From: Gammaproteobacteria bacterium
GTDB lineage: Bacteria > Pseudomonadota > Gammaproteobacteria > Steroidobacterales > Steroidobacteraceae
NCBI GenBank assembly: GCA_025359205.1
Contig: JANYHD010000011.1
Span: 1 to 64,000, forward strand
Reading direction: 5' to 3'
DNA: 64,000 bases
The stretch's first letter is position 1, and each line of letters starts with the position of its first letter. The notes under the pieces were generated by a model. That model ran no database searches. It had not been told where the DNA came from and was given only the letters and a program-made list of their open reading frames with translations. This document shows positions 43,991 through 53,090 of this stretch, piece after piece. The position numbers and the translations under genes are program-made.

Positions 43991-44944
43991 ATGAGCGAGT
44001 CTCTGTTTGCCTTTCAGTCCTCGACCACCCAGGCCGGGTTCCTGCGCGCGCCGCCGCTGGCTGCAAGGCCGGACGCACGTTACGTCGTCGCGGGCGTGCC
44101 CTGGGACGGCGCGACCACCAATCGCCCGGGTGCGCGCTTTGGTCCCGGCGAGATCCGCCGTGCCAGCCACATGCTCTGCGATGGCATCCATCCTGCCTAC
44201 GGGGTCGCGCCGCTGGGCGAACTCGCCGACTGTGGCGATCTCACGTTGCCCAACACCTCGCTCGAGCGCATGCGTGCGGTGCTCGAGCCGCAGGCCAGAG
44301 CGCTCGTGCGCCAGCACCACATGGCCTGGCTCGGCGGCGATCACTCGATCACGCTGTCGCTGCTGCGCGCTTACCGCGCGCACTTCGGTCGACCGCTCGC
44401 GCTGTTGCACTTCGACGCGCACTGCGACACCTGGGACAGCCATTTCGACGAGCCGTCTGGCCATGGCACCTGGGTCTACGAAGCCCTGCGCGATGGGCTT
44501 ATCGACCCCCACCTGTCGGTGCAGCTCGGGATTCGCTCGGCCGCTGCGCGCGCGACCTCGAACTACGTCGCAGATCGCGGCGGACTCATATACACAGGAC
44601 GCGACCTGCGCGGGTTGTACAACACCGCGCAACTCGCGCCGGTCACGGCGGCAGTGCGCGCGCGACTTGGCGGCGCGACCGCGCCGCCCGTCTACCTGAG
44701 CTTCGACATCGACTGCCTCGACCCCGCCTTTGCGCCCGGCACCGGTACGCCCGAACCTGGCGGTCTGGCCACCGCCCAGGCACTCACGCTGCTCGAAGAC
44801 CTGGATGACCTGAATTTCATCGGCATGGATCTGTGCGAAGTGGCGCCACCCTACGATCACGCCGAACTGACCAGCAACGCCGCCGCTACATTGGTGTGGA
44901 CTTACCTGTGCGGCCGCGTAGCGCGCCACTCGCCCGCCGCCTGA
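43991..44944 (+). CDS. speB: Agmatinase/ureohydrolase family enzyme
   Basis: This dimanganese hydrolase of 317 residues removes urea from agmatine (or a related guanidino compound). Metal ligands are visible: H118 in LGGDHS, D142, H144 and D146 in FDAHCD, and two Asp in SFDIDCLDPAFAPGTGTPEPGG. The N-terminal FLRAPP and GVPWDGATTNRPGARFGP fit SpuA/SpeB-type enzymes. The FAD oxidoreductase gene follows 32 bases downstream. Together with the omega-aminotransferase and ctlX-like genes elsewhere in the window it may belong to arginine/polyamine breakdown. The exact substrate is inferred. Confidence 0.85.
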   Translation: MSESLFAFQSSTTQAGFLRAPPLAARPDARYVVAGVPWDGATTNRPGARFGPGEIRRASHMLCDGIHPAYGVAPLGELADCGDLTLPNTSLERMRAVLEPQARALVRQHHMAWLGGDHSITLSLLRAYRAHFGRPLALLHFDAHCDTWDSHFDEPSGHGTWVYEALRDGLIDPHLSVQLGIRSAAARATSNYVADRGGLIYTGRDLRGLYNTAQLAPVTAAVRARLGGATAPPVYLSFDIDCLDPAFAPGTGTPEPGGLATAQALTLLEDLDDLNFIGMDLCEVAPPYDHAELTSNAAATLVWTYLCGRVARHSPAA

Positions 44945-44976
44945 TGCGCCGACTGCCGTAGGCGCCCGGGCACCAC

Positions 44977-46104
44977 ATGGAGTCGGTAGACGTCTGCATC
45001 ATCGGTGGCGGCATGGCCGGCGCATCGGTGGCCTTCAACCTCGCGCCGCACGCCCGCGTGCTGTTGCTGGAGCGCGAGCCGCATGTCGCCTATCACAGCA
45101 CCGGCCGGTCCGCCGCGCTGTACGCGCCCAATTACTGCAGCGCCCTGGTGCAACGACTGACGCTCGCCGGACAGCCCTTTCTCACTGCGCCGCCCACGGG
45201 CTTTGCGGCGACGCCGTTGCTGCACGAGCGCGGCTACCTGATGCTCGGCAACGACTCGCAACGTGCCGGACTTGAGCAGTACGAGCGCGAGGCGCGCGCC
45301 GCCAAGCTGGCCACCACGCGACTGTCGCCGCAGGCGGCGCTGGAGCTCGTGCCGGTGCTGCGTCGCGATGCCTTCGATTGGGCGCTGTTCGACCCGAACG
45401 CATGGGACCTAGACGTCGACGCTCTCCTGCAGGGATTCCTGCGCGGCGCGCGCGCGCATGGGGCCCGACAGTTGACCACGCACGAAGTACTGACGGTCCG
45501 GCCGGATGGCGCCGGCTGGCAAGTCGGCGGCCAGGAATTCAGCCTGCATGCGCGCGTGGTGGTCAACGCGGCGGGCGCATGGGCGGATGAGCTCGCGGGA
45601 CTTGCCGGTGTCGATCCCTTGCAGCTCGTACCGCACCGGCGCACGGCATTCACCTTCGAACCGCCCGCAGGTCACGACGTCGCGCAATGGCCGATGGTGG
45701 CCGACGCGGATGAGCAATTCTATTTCAAGCCCGACGCGGGTCGGCTGCTCGGTTCGCTGGGCGAGGAGCGGCCCTCGCCACCGGTCGACGCGCAGCCCGA
45801 GGACCTGGACGTCGCGGTTGCCGTGGACCGCATCGAGCAGGTGGTCAATTTCAGCGTGCAGCGCGTACTGCGCTCCTGGACTGGGCTGCGCGTGTTCGGA
45901 CCTGACCGCGACCCCGTTTCAGGATTTGCGACGGGCGCACCTGGCTTCTATTGGCACGCCGGACTCGGCGGCTACGGCATCCAGACGGCGGCTGCGCTCG
46001 GCATGTTTGCAGCCGCAATGATCCTGGACCGTGAACTGCCGACGGCGCTGAGTGAACACCGCGTCGATCCGGACCAACTCGGACCGCGGCGACTGAGCCG
46101 CTGA
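44977..46104 (+). CDS. FAD-dependent amine/D-amino-acid oxidoreductase (DAO family)
   Basis: This 375-residue flavoprotein has the dinucleotide motif IIGGGMAGASVAFNLA near the N-terminus followed by LLLEREPHVAYHSTGRSAALYAPNY. A central VVNAAGAWADELA is typical of glycine/D-amino acid oxidase relatives. At the C-terminus it has YWHAGLGGYGIQTAAALG, which contacts FAD. It oxidises an amine or secondary amino acid. It follows the agmatinase-family gene and overlaps the next gene as TGATG. Confidence 0.83.
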   Translation: MESVDVCIIGGGMAGASVAFNLAPHARVLLLEREPHVAYHSTGRSAALYAPNYCSALVQRLTLAGQPFLTAPPTGFAATPLLHERGYLMLGNDSQRAGLEQYEREARAAKLATTRLSPQAALELVPVLRRDAFDWALFDPNAWDLDVDALLQGFLRGARAHGARQLTTHEVLTVRPDGAGWQVGGQEFSLHARVVVNAAGAWADELAGLAGVDPLQLVPHRRTAFTFEPPAGHDVAQWPMVADADEQFYFKPDAGRLLGSLGEERPSPPVDAQPEDLDVAVAVDRIEQVVNFSVQRVLRSWTGLRVFGPDRDPVSGFATGAPGFYWHAGLGGYGIQTAAALGMFAAAMILDRELPTALSEHRVDPDQLGPRRLSR

Positions 46105-47345
46105 TGACACCACCAGAAAAGCAATCAGTCGTTGCAAGCTGGGCGGTGGCACTTCTCGTGAGCGCCGTGTTCACTGGCATAGTGCAGGAGGCGCATGCGA
46201 TCGATGCCGCTAGTGCCGGCGAATCGACAGAGCGCACTGCCCGGAAGGCCAGGCTCGTCGAGTTGATTGACAAGGCGGTTACGGATTGCACGCCGGGCGC
46301 TCTCAGGTCCCTGGCAAGCGACCCGTCGCTGCGCGCCCGCAATCTGGGACCAGAAGTCCCGCCCAAAACGATCAAGTTGAACAACGAGGAATACCCCATC
46401 GGAGAATTGTCCGTGGGCAACCAGGCCATGCTGGTGATCTCGCTGCTGGTCGATGCCATGGGGAATCCACGCTTCGTGCACGTCGACCGGCAAATCACCA
46501 ATAGTACGAGTACCAATGGCTTCGCCTCGCGCACCATCTTGATGTTCCGCAGCGGAACCTACTCGCCGGGCTTACAGGGCGGCCTGCCCGTGGCCGCGTG
46601 GCGCCGTTACGCCGTGACGTACGCGATCCCGATGGGACAATCCGGGAGCATCTTCGACGAAGGCAAGATCAAGCTGGATTTGAAGAAGGCTCGCGCCGGA
46701 GAGGAGTCGTCCCAGATCATGATTTCTTATCTCGACTCCATAGCTCCCGCGCAGATAAAACTGAACGAAGTGGAGCGGCGGCACTATCTGGCGGTCGCCG
46801 CAGTCAGCGGCGAGCGCAGTGCACTGCTGCGTGTTGCGCAGCTCCTCGGACTACCTGGCTGCAAAGCTCCCGAAGAAGCAGAGACATTCATCCGTTTGCA
46901 CGCCATGTCAGGTGAATCCGATCTGGAACTGTTCCAGGCCACACGGCTCCTGCAGCGTCCCGAACCGGAGACCAACCCGGACATCTCACCGATGCTGCAC
47001 GGTGCTGCCCACGCCAATGATTCCTTCGTGCAACTCTGGGCAGCCGGCATCCTCGCCACCACACCGATTGCCACGTTGCGCGACCCGATGGCGGCACTGG
47101 AGATCGCCCAGTCGATGGACGTCAAGGGCGACCCGGACGCGGGCGAAATGGTGGCAGCTGCGATGGCAGCCAACGGCCGCTACCCGGATGCGGTGCGGGA
47201 AGAGACCGCGGCCATCAAGGCAGCGAAGAAACTGCATTGGATCGATAGCCTGATGCAGCAGCGCCTGGCCCAGTATTCAGCTGGCAAACCGTGGATCGGG
47301 TACCTGTGTGATTGCGATCAGCTCGTACCAGGCGGAGGACTGTAG
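46104..47345 (+). CDS. Exported protein with TonB-like domain, unknown function
   Basis: The product has 413 residues with an N-terminal signal or anchor (SWAVALLVSAVFTGIVQEAHA). Residues about 85-175 (MLVISLLVDAMGNPRFVHVDRQ, MFRSGTYSPGLQGGLPVAAWRRYAVTYAI) resemble the C-terminal fold of TonB energy transducers, with V.D..G.P..V.V and the F.PG...G.PV pattern. The rest is helical with repeat-like segments (Sel1/TPR-like). There is no Pro-rich bridge of a classic TonB. It overlaps the FAD oxidoreductase gene by TGATG. The family call is tentative. Confidence 0.55.
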   Translation: MTPPEKQSVVASWAVALLVSAVFTGIVQEAHAIDAASAGESTERTARKARLVELIDKAVTDCTPGALRSLASDPSLRARNLGPEVPPKTIKLNNEEYPIGELSVGNQAMLVISLLVDAMGNPRFVHVDRQITNSTSTNGFASRTILMFRSGTYSPGLQGGLPVAAWRRYAVTYAIPMGQSGSIFDEGKIKLDLKKARAGEESSQIMISYLDSIAPAQIKLNEVERRHYLAVAAVSGERSALLRVAQLLGLPGCKAPEEAETFIRLHAMSGESDLELFQATRLLQRPEPETNPDISPMLHGAAHANDSFVQLWAAGILATTPIATLRDPMAALEIAQSMDVKGDPDAGEMVAAAMAANGRYPDAVREETAAIKAAKKLHWIDSLMQQRLAQYSAGKPWIGYLCDCDQLVPGGGL

Positions 47346-47369
47346 CGCCGAGTCTGGCTCCGGCCTCCA

Positions 47370-50300
47370 TTACCCCTTGGCGTCGCGGACAGCCTTGCGC
47401 AGCACCTCTCCCGCATGTCTTCCTGGTGACTGGTTGATCTTCCCGAAGCTGGACTTCGCCAGGATCTCGAATCGATCGACCTGACCACTCGCAAACGTAA
47501 TCGACACGGCCACCGCCCCCGAAGGCAGAATCTGCCCAGCATCGACCGCTGCAATCTCGGAGTAAGGAATTCTCAGCACAGTGCCGGTGGCGCTGCCTGT
47601 CGCCGCGCTGTCGGAAAGGCCACCATCGACAAAGGCAATCGAGGTGGAGGTGATGACCACACTGCCGCTGAGCCCCTGGCTGTCAGCCCTGATGTAGGAA
47701 ATGTGAGCCACGTTCGAATACCAACGTGCCTTCCCGAAGAACGCCGCCACTGGCCCATCCGTGGGCAACAACGATCGCGCCAGCGAGCGCATGCGCGCTC
47801 CGGCATCGTCGAACTGCGGATCCAGTTCATCGAGCCAGCGGGTCTGCTGACGCAGCTGCTCCACTTCCGAGAGTTTGTGCGCAACCACCTCACGTTGCGC
47901 CTGCTCAATGCGCCCCAGTATGGCGAGATCCGTATCCCCTTCCTGGTATGTAGCCTGTGCAGGACAGCTTTTCTCGCGGCGAATCTGCAGTAGTGCGATC
48001 TCACGGCTATCGGCCGCGTTGACCGAGCCGCGAAAGGCCTGCAAGCTGATTACCCGCGGTGGTGGCGGCGGCCCCATCGGCGGCATGCTGGGGCTGCAAC
48101 CGTGGGACAGGCCGTGCGCACATTCAGCGCTGGCGACCGCGGCGGCCAGCAACACGATCGCGGCATAGTAAATTGCCTTCCGCTCATGCTGCCGCGCTAT
48201 TTCGTGCGTGGAAAATGGCGTGCCACCTTGCTGGCGCGCATACCAGCGAATGGCTTCTGTCCGCTGCAGTTCGAGATCTGCATCCTCACAGCTGAACTTC
48301 TGCTCGTCTGCCCCCGCCACTGGCAGGCTTGGATAGGTGGCCTCGTGAGGTATCGCTCCCGTAGTGTCGTAAACCAGGGCCAGCTCATCGAACGGGACTC
48401 GCACCGCCACTCTCCTGCCGCTCCGGGCCAGTTCGTCCAGATCCAGGCCCTGCAGCGCGTTGCCGTCGGATTCATTCAAGCGGAGCCGCAGCGGCTCCCT
48501 TTTTACAGTCAGCACATCTGCGGTGGCACCAGCCTGGTGACTGAGCTTCACCAGATCCGGCGCCGCCTTGCCCGAAGGCACCACCATGGCGGTCTTCGGC
48601 GTCAGGCTGCAACCAACGCACGGCGCCGGCAAGGCCGTGTCCACGTCGGTCCAGTCTGAATCGCCGCACGCCGGCGCAGCCCGGCCGTTGGCCGGGTCCG
48701 GCCAGTGCTGCTCAACTATGCAGCGTCCAAGATCCCAGTACGCTTCGAACTTCCCGTGACGATAGTCGAGATCTGCCGTGGGTTCGTGAGGAAAGCTGCA
48801 GGCATCATTGCTGCGCGTGGTGACGCACGCCGCTTCATGCTTCTGTCGCCTTCCTGCGTGGCTCGCGTAGCGCTCGCGAACGGTCCTGGGATAGGACTCG
48901 ATGTGCGCCCCGTCCAGCGACAGCTTCACGTAGTGCACACGCAGAACCCGATTCGAGGACTCCCACGATTGTGCGCCCGACTCCGTCGGCACCGAAGTTG
49001 CGAACGGGATTGGCCCAATCTCTCCGTCAAAGACAGATGCCGGAAGCTGGTCAGCAGCCACACACCCGGCCGAGGCATCGCGCCGCACGCATTCGGGCTT
49101 CGGCTCAACGAGACAGACGCCGCCGTCGCAGTCTGTCTGCGGAGCGGATGGATCCGTGGGCAGGCGATTTTTCAGCACGACCGCATCGATGCCGGGGACG
49201 GAAAAGCCGATATCCAGCTTGGCCAGCTGCTGCTTCAGGTAGCCATAGCCGGGAAAAACCAGGTACGGATCAAACTCGCCATCGACGATGATGATGTCCG
49301 AGCACAGCCGTCGCACCAGGGGCAATACACCCAGGTTGTCGGCAATTCCACCATCGGTCAGCACGAAGGCTTGGCTATTTCGCGTTGCCACGGACTCGTC
49401 CTGGGGCATGGCCGGATCGATGAGCGGTGGGTAGTGTGTGATCTCGACTGACGCATCGGCCAGGTGCAGCGACTCGCAGCCTTCGTTGAAAGGCACAGAC
49501 ATGCCGGCCCCCGATACGGCCGTGGCTTCAAGCGGCGACAGCAGCATCCCGGAGAGGTAGCCGAGCTCATCGGACCCGGATCGCACGGGCCCATTCTCGA
49601 AATTGACAAGTCCCAGCGAGCGGCCGCGTTCAGCAATCTCCTTGCGTGGCTCCGCACCCACGCAATCGGGTGCCGCGGCTGGACGCATGGTGGTCGTCCA
49701 GACGGGCAGTGGCATGAACCCGGCGGCCGTGATGGCGCGCAGGTCGCTCGCCGACAGTGGGGAGTCGACGCCAATAGGAGATCGAGTGCCCAACATGCCA
49801 TCCAGCGCCATGGAATAGCCAATCAACCCACCGGCAAAGTTTTTTTGCGCCGGCTCGGCCTGGCTCGCCGAGAGCCTCCTGCCCGCCTGGTGCAGCCAGG
49901 AGTGCCGCGATGGGTTGACCAGGACGGCCGTAGCATATGTGGCTTTCGCGGCGGGCGGCAGCAGTTGCGCGTGGGCGCGCAGTTGCCGCAGAAATTCACT
50001 TTCCCTGCCCAGCGCGGGCTCTGGTCCCTTGAGGCCGCGCTCCGCGTTAGCCGCCATCCAGTAATTGATATACCCGCCGCCAGAGGCGGCCGACTGGACG
50101 GCAACGCGACCATACAGCCCGCGCTTTTGCAATCCGTGGAGCACGCCGGTGCCGAAGGCGAGCGTGCGCATTCCGCCCCCGGACAGTGCGAGGCAATAGC
50201 GAGGCGTTCCATTGGGATCACCATCCGCGTCGCGCGCGCGGTACAACGGCCCCTCGTGATCTCTGAGGTAAGAGGTCAGCAGCGAATTGCTTACCGCCCG

Positions 50301-50552
50301 GCGTCGCCAGGCCTCCGATTCGAGCGGCTCCGTCGGGGCTGCGCCGCGGACCGACGCAGGCACTGTTGATCCCAACAGTTCCCGCGCTGCCTTCATCTCG
50401 CCGTCATCCGACAACGATGGCGCAGCGTGCTGGTCCTTCACGACCTGCGGGAAGCACCCCGACAGGCAGGCCACCGCCACGCTGACTGCAAGCAGCCTGC
50501 ACCTGAGTGTGCAACGCCAGGGCTCTGTTGCTGGCGAACGTTCAGTACCCAT
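47370..50552 (-). CDS. Very large patatin/cPLA2-like lipoprotein
   Basis: This 1060-residue lipoprotein ends its signal in CLSGC (C33). A patatin-like acyl-hydrolase domain covers about residues 115-450, with the oxyanion loop SGGGMRTLAFGTGVL (124-138), a probable nucleophile S157 in SAASGGGY, and the Asp in TDGGIADNLGVLPLV. The nucleophile elbow is S-A-A-S-G-G rather than GxSxG, as in some cPLA2-type enzymes. Later come a single membrane segment (AIYYAAIVLLAAAVASA) with a Pro-rich linker (PPMGPPPPP) and a C-terminal beta-rich GRAM/PH-like domain. ATG 50552 has a strong GGAGGGGGG site. It probably hydrolyses phospholipids; the fusion is unusual. Confidence 0.78.
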   Translation of the reverse strand: MGTERSPATEPWRCTLRCRLLAVSVAVACLSGCFPQVVKDQHAAPSLSDDGEMKAARELLGSTVPASVRGAAPTEPLESEAWRRRAVSNSLLTSYLRDHEGPLYRARDADGDPNGTPRYCLALSGGGMRTLAFGTGVLHGLQKRGLYGRVAVQSAASGGGYINYWMAANAERGLKGPEPALGRESEFLRQLRAHAQLLPPAAKATYATAVLVNPSRHSWLHQAGRRLSASQAEPAQKNFAGGLIGYSMALDGMLGTRSPIGVDSPLSASDLRAITAAGFMPLPVWTTTMRPAAAPDCVGAEPRKEIAERGRSLGLVNFENGPVRSGSDELGYLSGMLLSPLEATAVSGAGMSVPFNEGCESLHLADASVEITHYPPLIDPAMPQDESVATRNSQAFVLTDGGIADNLGVLPLVRRLCSDIIIVDGEFDPYLVFPGYGYLKQQLAKLDIGFSVPGIDAVVLKNRLPTDPSAPQTDCDGGVCLVEPKPECVRRDASAGCVAADQLPASVFDGEIGPIPFATSVPTESGAQSWESSNRVLRVHYVKLSLDGAHIESYPRTVRERYASHAGRRQKHEAACVTTRSNDACSFPHEPTADLDYRHGKFEAYWDLGRCIVEQHWPDPANGRAAPACGDSDWTDVDTALPAPCVGCSLTPKTAMVVPSGKAAPDLVKLSHQAGATADVLTVKREPLRLRLNESDGNALQGLDLDELARSGRRVAVRVPFDELALVYDTTGAIPHEATYPSLPVAGADEQKFSCEDADLELQRTEAIRWYARQQGGTPFSTHEIARQHERKAIYYAAIVLLAAAVASAECAHGLSHGCSPSMPPMGPPPPPRVISLQAFRGSVNAADSREIALLQIRREKSCPAQATYQEGDTDLAILGRIEQAQREVVAHKLSEVEQLRQQTRWLDELDPQFDDAGARMRSLARSLLPTDGPVAAFFGKARWYSNVAHISYIRADSQGLSGSVVITSTSIAFVDGGLSDSAATGSATGTVLRIPYSEIAAVDAGQILPSGAVAVSITFASGQVDRFEILAKSSFGKINQSPGRHAGEVLRKAVRDAKG

Positions 50553-50661
50553 CCCCCCTCCACTTTCCTCCCGCCTCACGGCGGGCATCAGCGGCCCTGA
50601 TTTTCGTCGTTTCCGGTGTGCCGGCAACTTACAAGTGGCTTACAGCTGCCTGCGGTTCACC

Positions 50662-52014
50662 TCAGCTGCGCCGTAGCCGGCAGGCGCGCATCAGCCGCGC
50701 GTACCATGTGGCGCTGCTCTTGGCGATGCGCGCCTGGGTCGCATAGTCAACGTAGTACAGGCCGAAGCGCTTGTCGTAACCGGATGCCCATTCGAAATTG
50801 TCGAGCAGCGACCAGACGAAGTAGCCGCGCAGATCGACTCCGCGCTCGATGGCATCCGCCGCTGCGCGCACATGTGATTCCAGGTATTCGCGCCGCGCCT
50901 TGTCTTCGACGCGGCCGTTTTCGACCCGATCCCGGTACGCGGCGCCATTTTCAGTGATCATCAGCGGTGGCAGGACGTAATCGCGCGCAAGGCGCGCGAG
51001 CAGTCCCGTGAGGCTGGCCGGTGCCACTTCCCATCCCATGTCGGTGATCGGGGCGCCGGGGGTCGCCGGCGACGCCGGCTTGCCCGCGTACGCGATGGTC
51101 GGGTAGTAATAGTTGACGCCGAGGAAATCGAGCGGCTGTGCGATCAACTGCATGTCGCCGCTCTCGATCCGCGGCGCATCGGCGGCCAGGTGCCCGAGCA
51201 CATCCGCCGGATAGGCACCCTTCAAGAGCGCGTCCATGTACCAGCGCACCAGCAGTCCATCTTCCAGCGCAGCCTGCGCCACGTCCGCTCCGGATTGCGT
51301 CGCATGCGTGATCGGCGAGAGATTCAGCACGATGCCGACTGGCGTCTCGGGCCGCACTGCGCGAATCGCCTGCGCCGCGAGTCCGTGGCTCAGCAGGCAG
51401 TGATGCGACACCTGCGCAGCGATGGCGCGGTTCCTGACCCCGGGCGCGAACAGGCCCAGCTCGTGCCCCAGCGTGGCCGTGACCCAGGGTTCGTTGTGCG
51501 TGGCGAACGAGGCCACGCGGTCACCGAGCCGTTGCGCGACGATGGCCGCGTAGTCCCGGAACCGATGCGCCGTGTCGCGCGCAGCCCAGCCGCCCTGCGC
51601 ATGCTGCAGCGCCGCTGGCAGGTCCCAGTGATACAGCGTCACGTAAGGTTTGATGTTCCGGCGCAGCAATCCATCGATCAGGCGCTCGTAGAAAGCCAGC
51701 CCCGACTCGTTTGGCGCACCTGCGCCGGTGGGCTGAATGCGCGGCCAGGAAATTGAGAAGCGATAAGCATCGACCGCAAGCTCGGTGAGCAGATCGAGAT
51801 CCGTGTCCAGTCGGTGATAGTGGTCGCAGGCGACAGCGCCGCTCGAGCCATCGGCAATAACGCCGGGGCGCTTGCAGAAATCATCCCAGATGGACGGGCC
51901 CTTGCCATCCTCCGCGGCAGCGCCTTCGATCTGGTAGGAACTGCTGGCTACGCCCCAGACGAAGCCCGGCGGAAAGCGCCGGCATAGGGCTTCTATGGAC
52001 CTGGCATCGCTCAT
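50662..52014 (-). CDS. GH1 family beta-glucosidase
   Basis: This 450-residue cytosolic glycosidase removes terminal beta-linked glucose from oligosaccharides. FVWGVASSSYQIEGAAAEDGKGPSIWDDF is the GH1 N-terminal signature. The acid/base is E175 in THNEPW and the nucleophile E355 in ITENGA. The end has WSLLDNFEWASGYDKRFGLYYVDY. ATG 52014 gives the family length. It begins 11 bases after the LacI stop and is the last gene of the MFS-LacI-GH1 operon. With a secreted GH16 enzyme upstream in the locus it would finish beta-glucan breakdown inside the cell. Confidence 0.93.
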   Translation of the reverse strand: MSDARSIEALCRRFPPGFVWGVASSSYQIEGAAAEDGKGPSIWDDFCKRPGVIADGSSGAVACDHYHRLDTDLDLLTELAVDAYRFSISWPRIQPTGAGAPNESGLAFYERLIDGLLRRNIKPYVTLYHWDLPAALQHAQGGWAARDTAHRFRDYAAIVAQRLGDRVASFATHNEPWVTATLGHELGLFAPGVRNRAIAAQVSHHCLLSHGLAAQAIRAVRPETPVGIVLNLSPITHATQSGADVAQAALEDGLLVRWYMDALLKGAYPADVLGHLAADAPRIESGDMQLIAQPLDFLGVNYYYPTIAYAGKPASPATPGAPITDMGWEVAPASLTGLLARLARDYVLPPLMITENGAAYRDRVENGRVEDKARREYLESHVRAAADAIERGVDLRGYFVWSLLDNFEWASGYDKRFGLYYVDYATQARIAKSSATWYARLMRACRLRRS

Positions 52015-52025
52015 GTAGCGGGGCG

Positions 52026-53090
52026 CTAGCGGGCGGCGCGGCCCGTCGACTCGCGCACCACGAGTTCGACCGGCGGCAGTGTGATCTGTGGCTTGCGCCC
52101 CGCGATGAGCTCCAGTATGGCCTCCGCCGAACACACTCCCAGGTGCTGCACCGACTGGCGCACGCTCGTCAGCGGCGGCACGCGATAAGTCGAGGAAGGC
52201 AGGTCGTCAAAGCCGATGACCGACACGTCGTCTGGCACGCGCATGCCCTTGCGGAACAACGCCAGGCAGGCACCGTACGCGGTCTGGTCATTGACGCAGA
52301 ACATCGCCGTGAAGTTGATATTCGAATCCATGAGCTGGTACACGGCCCGCATGCCGCCCTCTTCGTGGAAGTCACCGGCATTGACCAGTTGCGGGTCAAA
52401 CGCGATGCCGGCCGCGGCCAGCGCGCTGCGATAGCCCGCGAGGCGCTCATTCGCGTCGGGATGATTCTCAAATCCCGCCACGAACGCGATGCGTCGATGA
52501 CCGAGGTCCAACAGATGGCGCATCGCCAAATTCGCCCCGAGCCGATCGTCCACCTGCATGCTGACCAGTCCCTTCGCACGCAACAGCCGGCCGGTCACGA
52601 CGATCGGCACCTTGCGCGCGTAGGCCTTCAGCGCCGCGTCGCCCAGGCACCCGGCGAACATGATAATGCCGTCGACGCCGCGGTTGATGAGTTCCTCCAT
52701 GCAGCGGATCTCTTCCTTCTCCTGCCAGTTGCCGCTCATGAACAACGGCGCATAGCCGCGCTGCTGTAGCCGCTGCTCGATGCCGCGCAGGCCTTCACCG
52801 TAGAAAGGGCTGTCCATCGCCTGGCTGATCACGCCGATGGTCAGTGTCTTGCCGAGCGCCAGGCCACGCGCAGCGGCGTTGGGGCGGAAGTTGAATTTCG
52901 CGATGGCCGCTTCGACGGCCAGGCGCAATTCGTCGCTCACATTCACCGTGCGGTTGATGATGCGCGACGCGGTGCTGGCCGATACGCCCGCCTCGCGCGC
53001 CACCATCTTGAGCGTGACCGAGTTGCGTGGCCGCGGGCCCCGCTTGCCGCGGGTCCTGAGTGGCACCGACTTTTCCTTCAGCTTCTTCAT
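52026..53090 (-). CDS. LacI family transcriptional repressor
   Basis: This 354-residue regulator has an N-terminal basic extension (LKEKSVPLRTRGKRGPRPRN) and the LacI helix-turn-helix with hinge (VTLKMVAREAGVSASTASRIINRTVNVSDELRLAVEAAIAKFNFRPNAAARGL). A periplasmic-binding-protein-like ligand domain follows (TIGVISQAMDSPFYGEGLRGIEQRL, IGFDDLPSSTYRVPPLTSVRQ). It is translated with the sugar transporter (ATGA overlap). Three near-identical 18-base sites in this window are its probable operators, one of which would give autoregulation. The inducer is probably a beta-glucan-derived sugar. Confidence 0.92.
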   Translation of the reverse strand: MKKLKEKSVPLRTRGKRGPRPRNSVTLKMVAREAGVSASTASRIINRTVNVSDELRLAVEAAIAKFNFRPNAAARGLALGKTLTIGVISQAMDSPFYGEGLRGIEQRLQQRGYAPLFMSGNWQEKEEIRCMEELINRGVDGIIMFAGCLGDAALKAYARKVPIVVTGRLLRAKGLVSMQVDDRLGANLAMRHLLDLGHRRIAFVAGFENHPDANERLAGYRSALAAAGIAFDPQLVNAGDFHEEGGMRAVYQLMDSNINFTAMFCVNDQTAYGACLALFRKGMRVPDDVSVIGFDDLPSSTYRVPPLTSVRQSVQHLGVCSAEAILELIAGRKPQITLPPVELVVRESTGRAAR

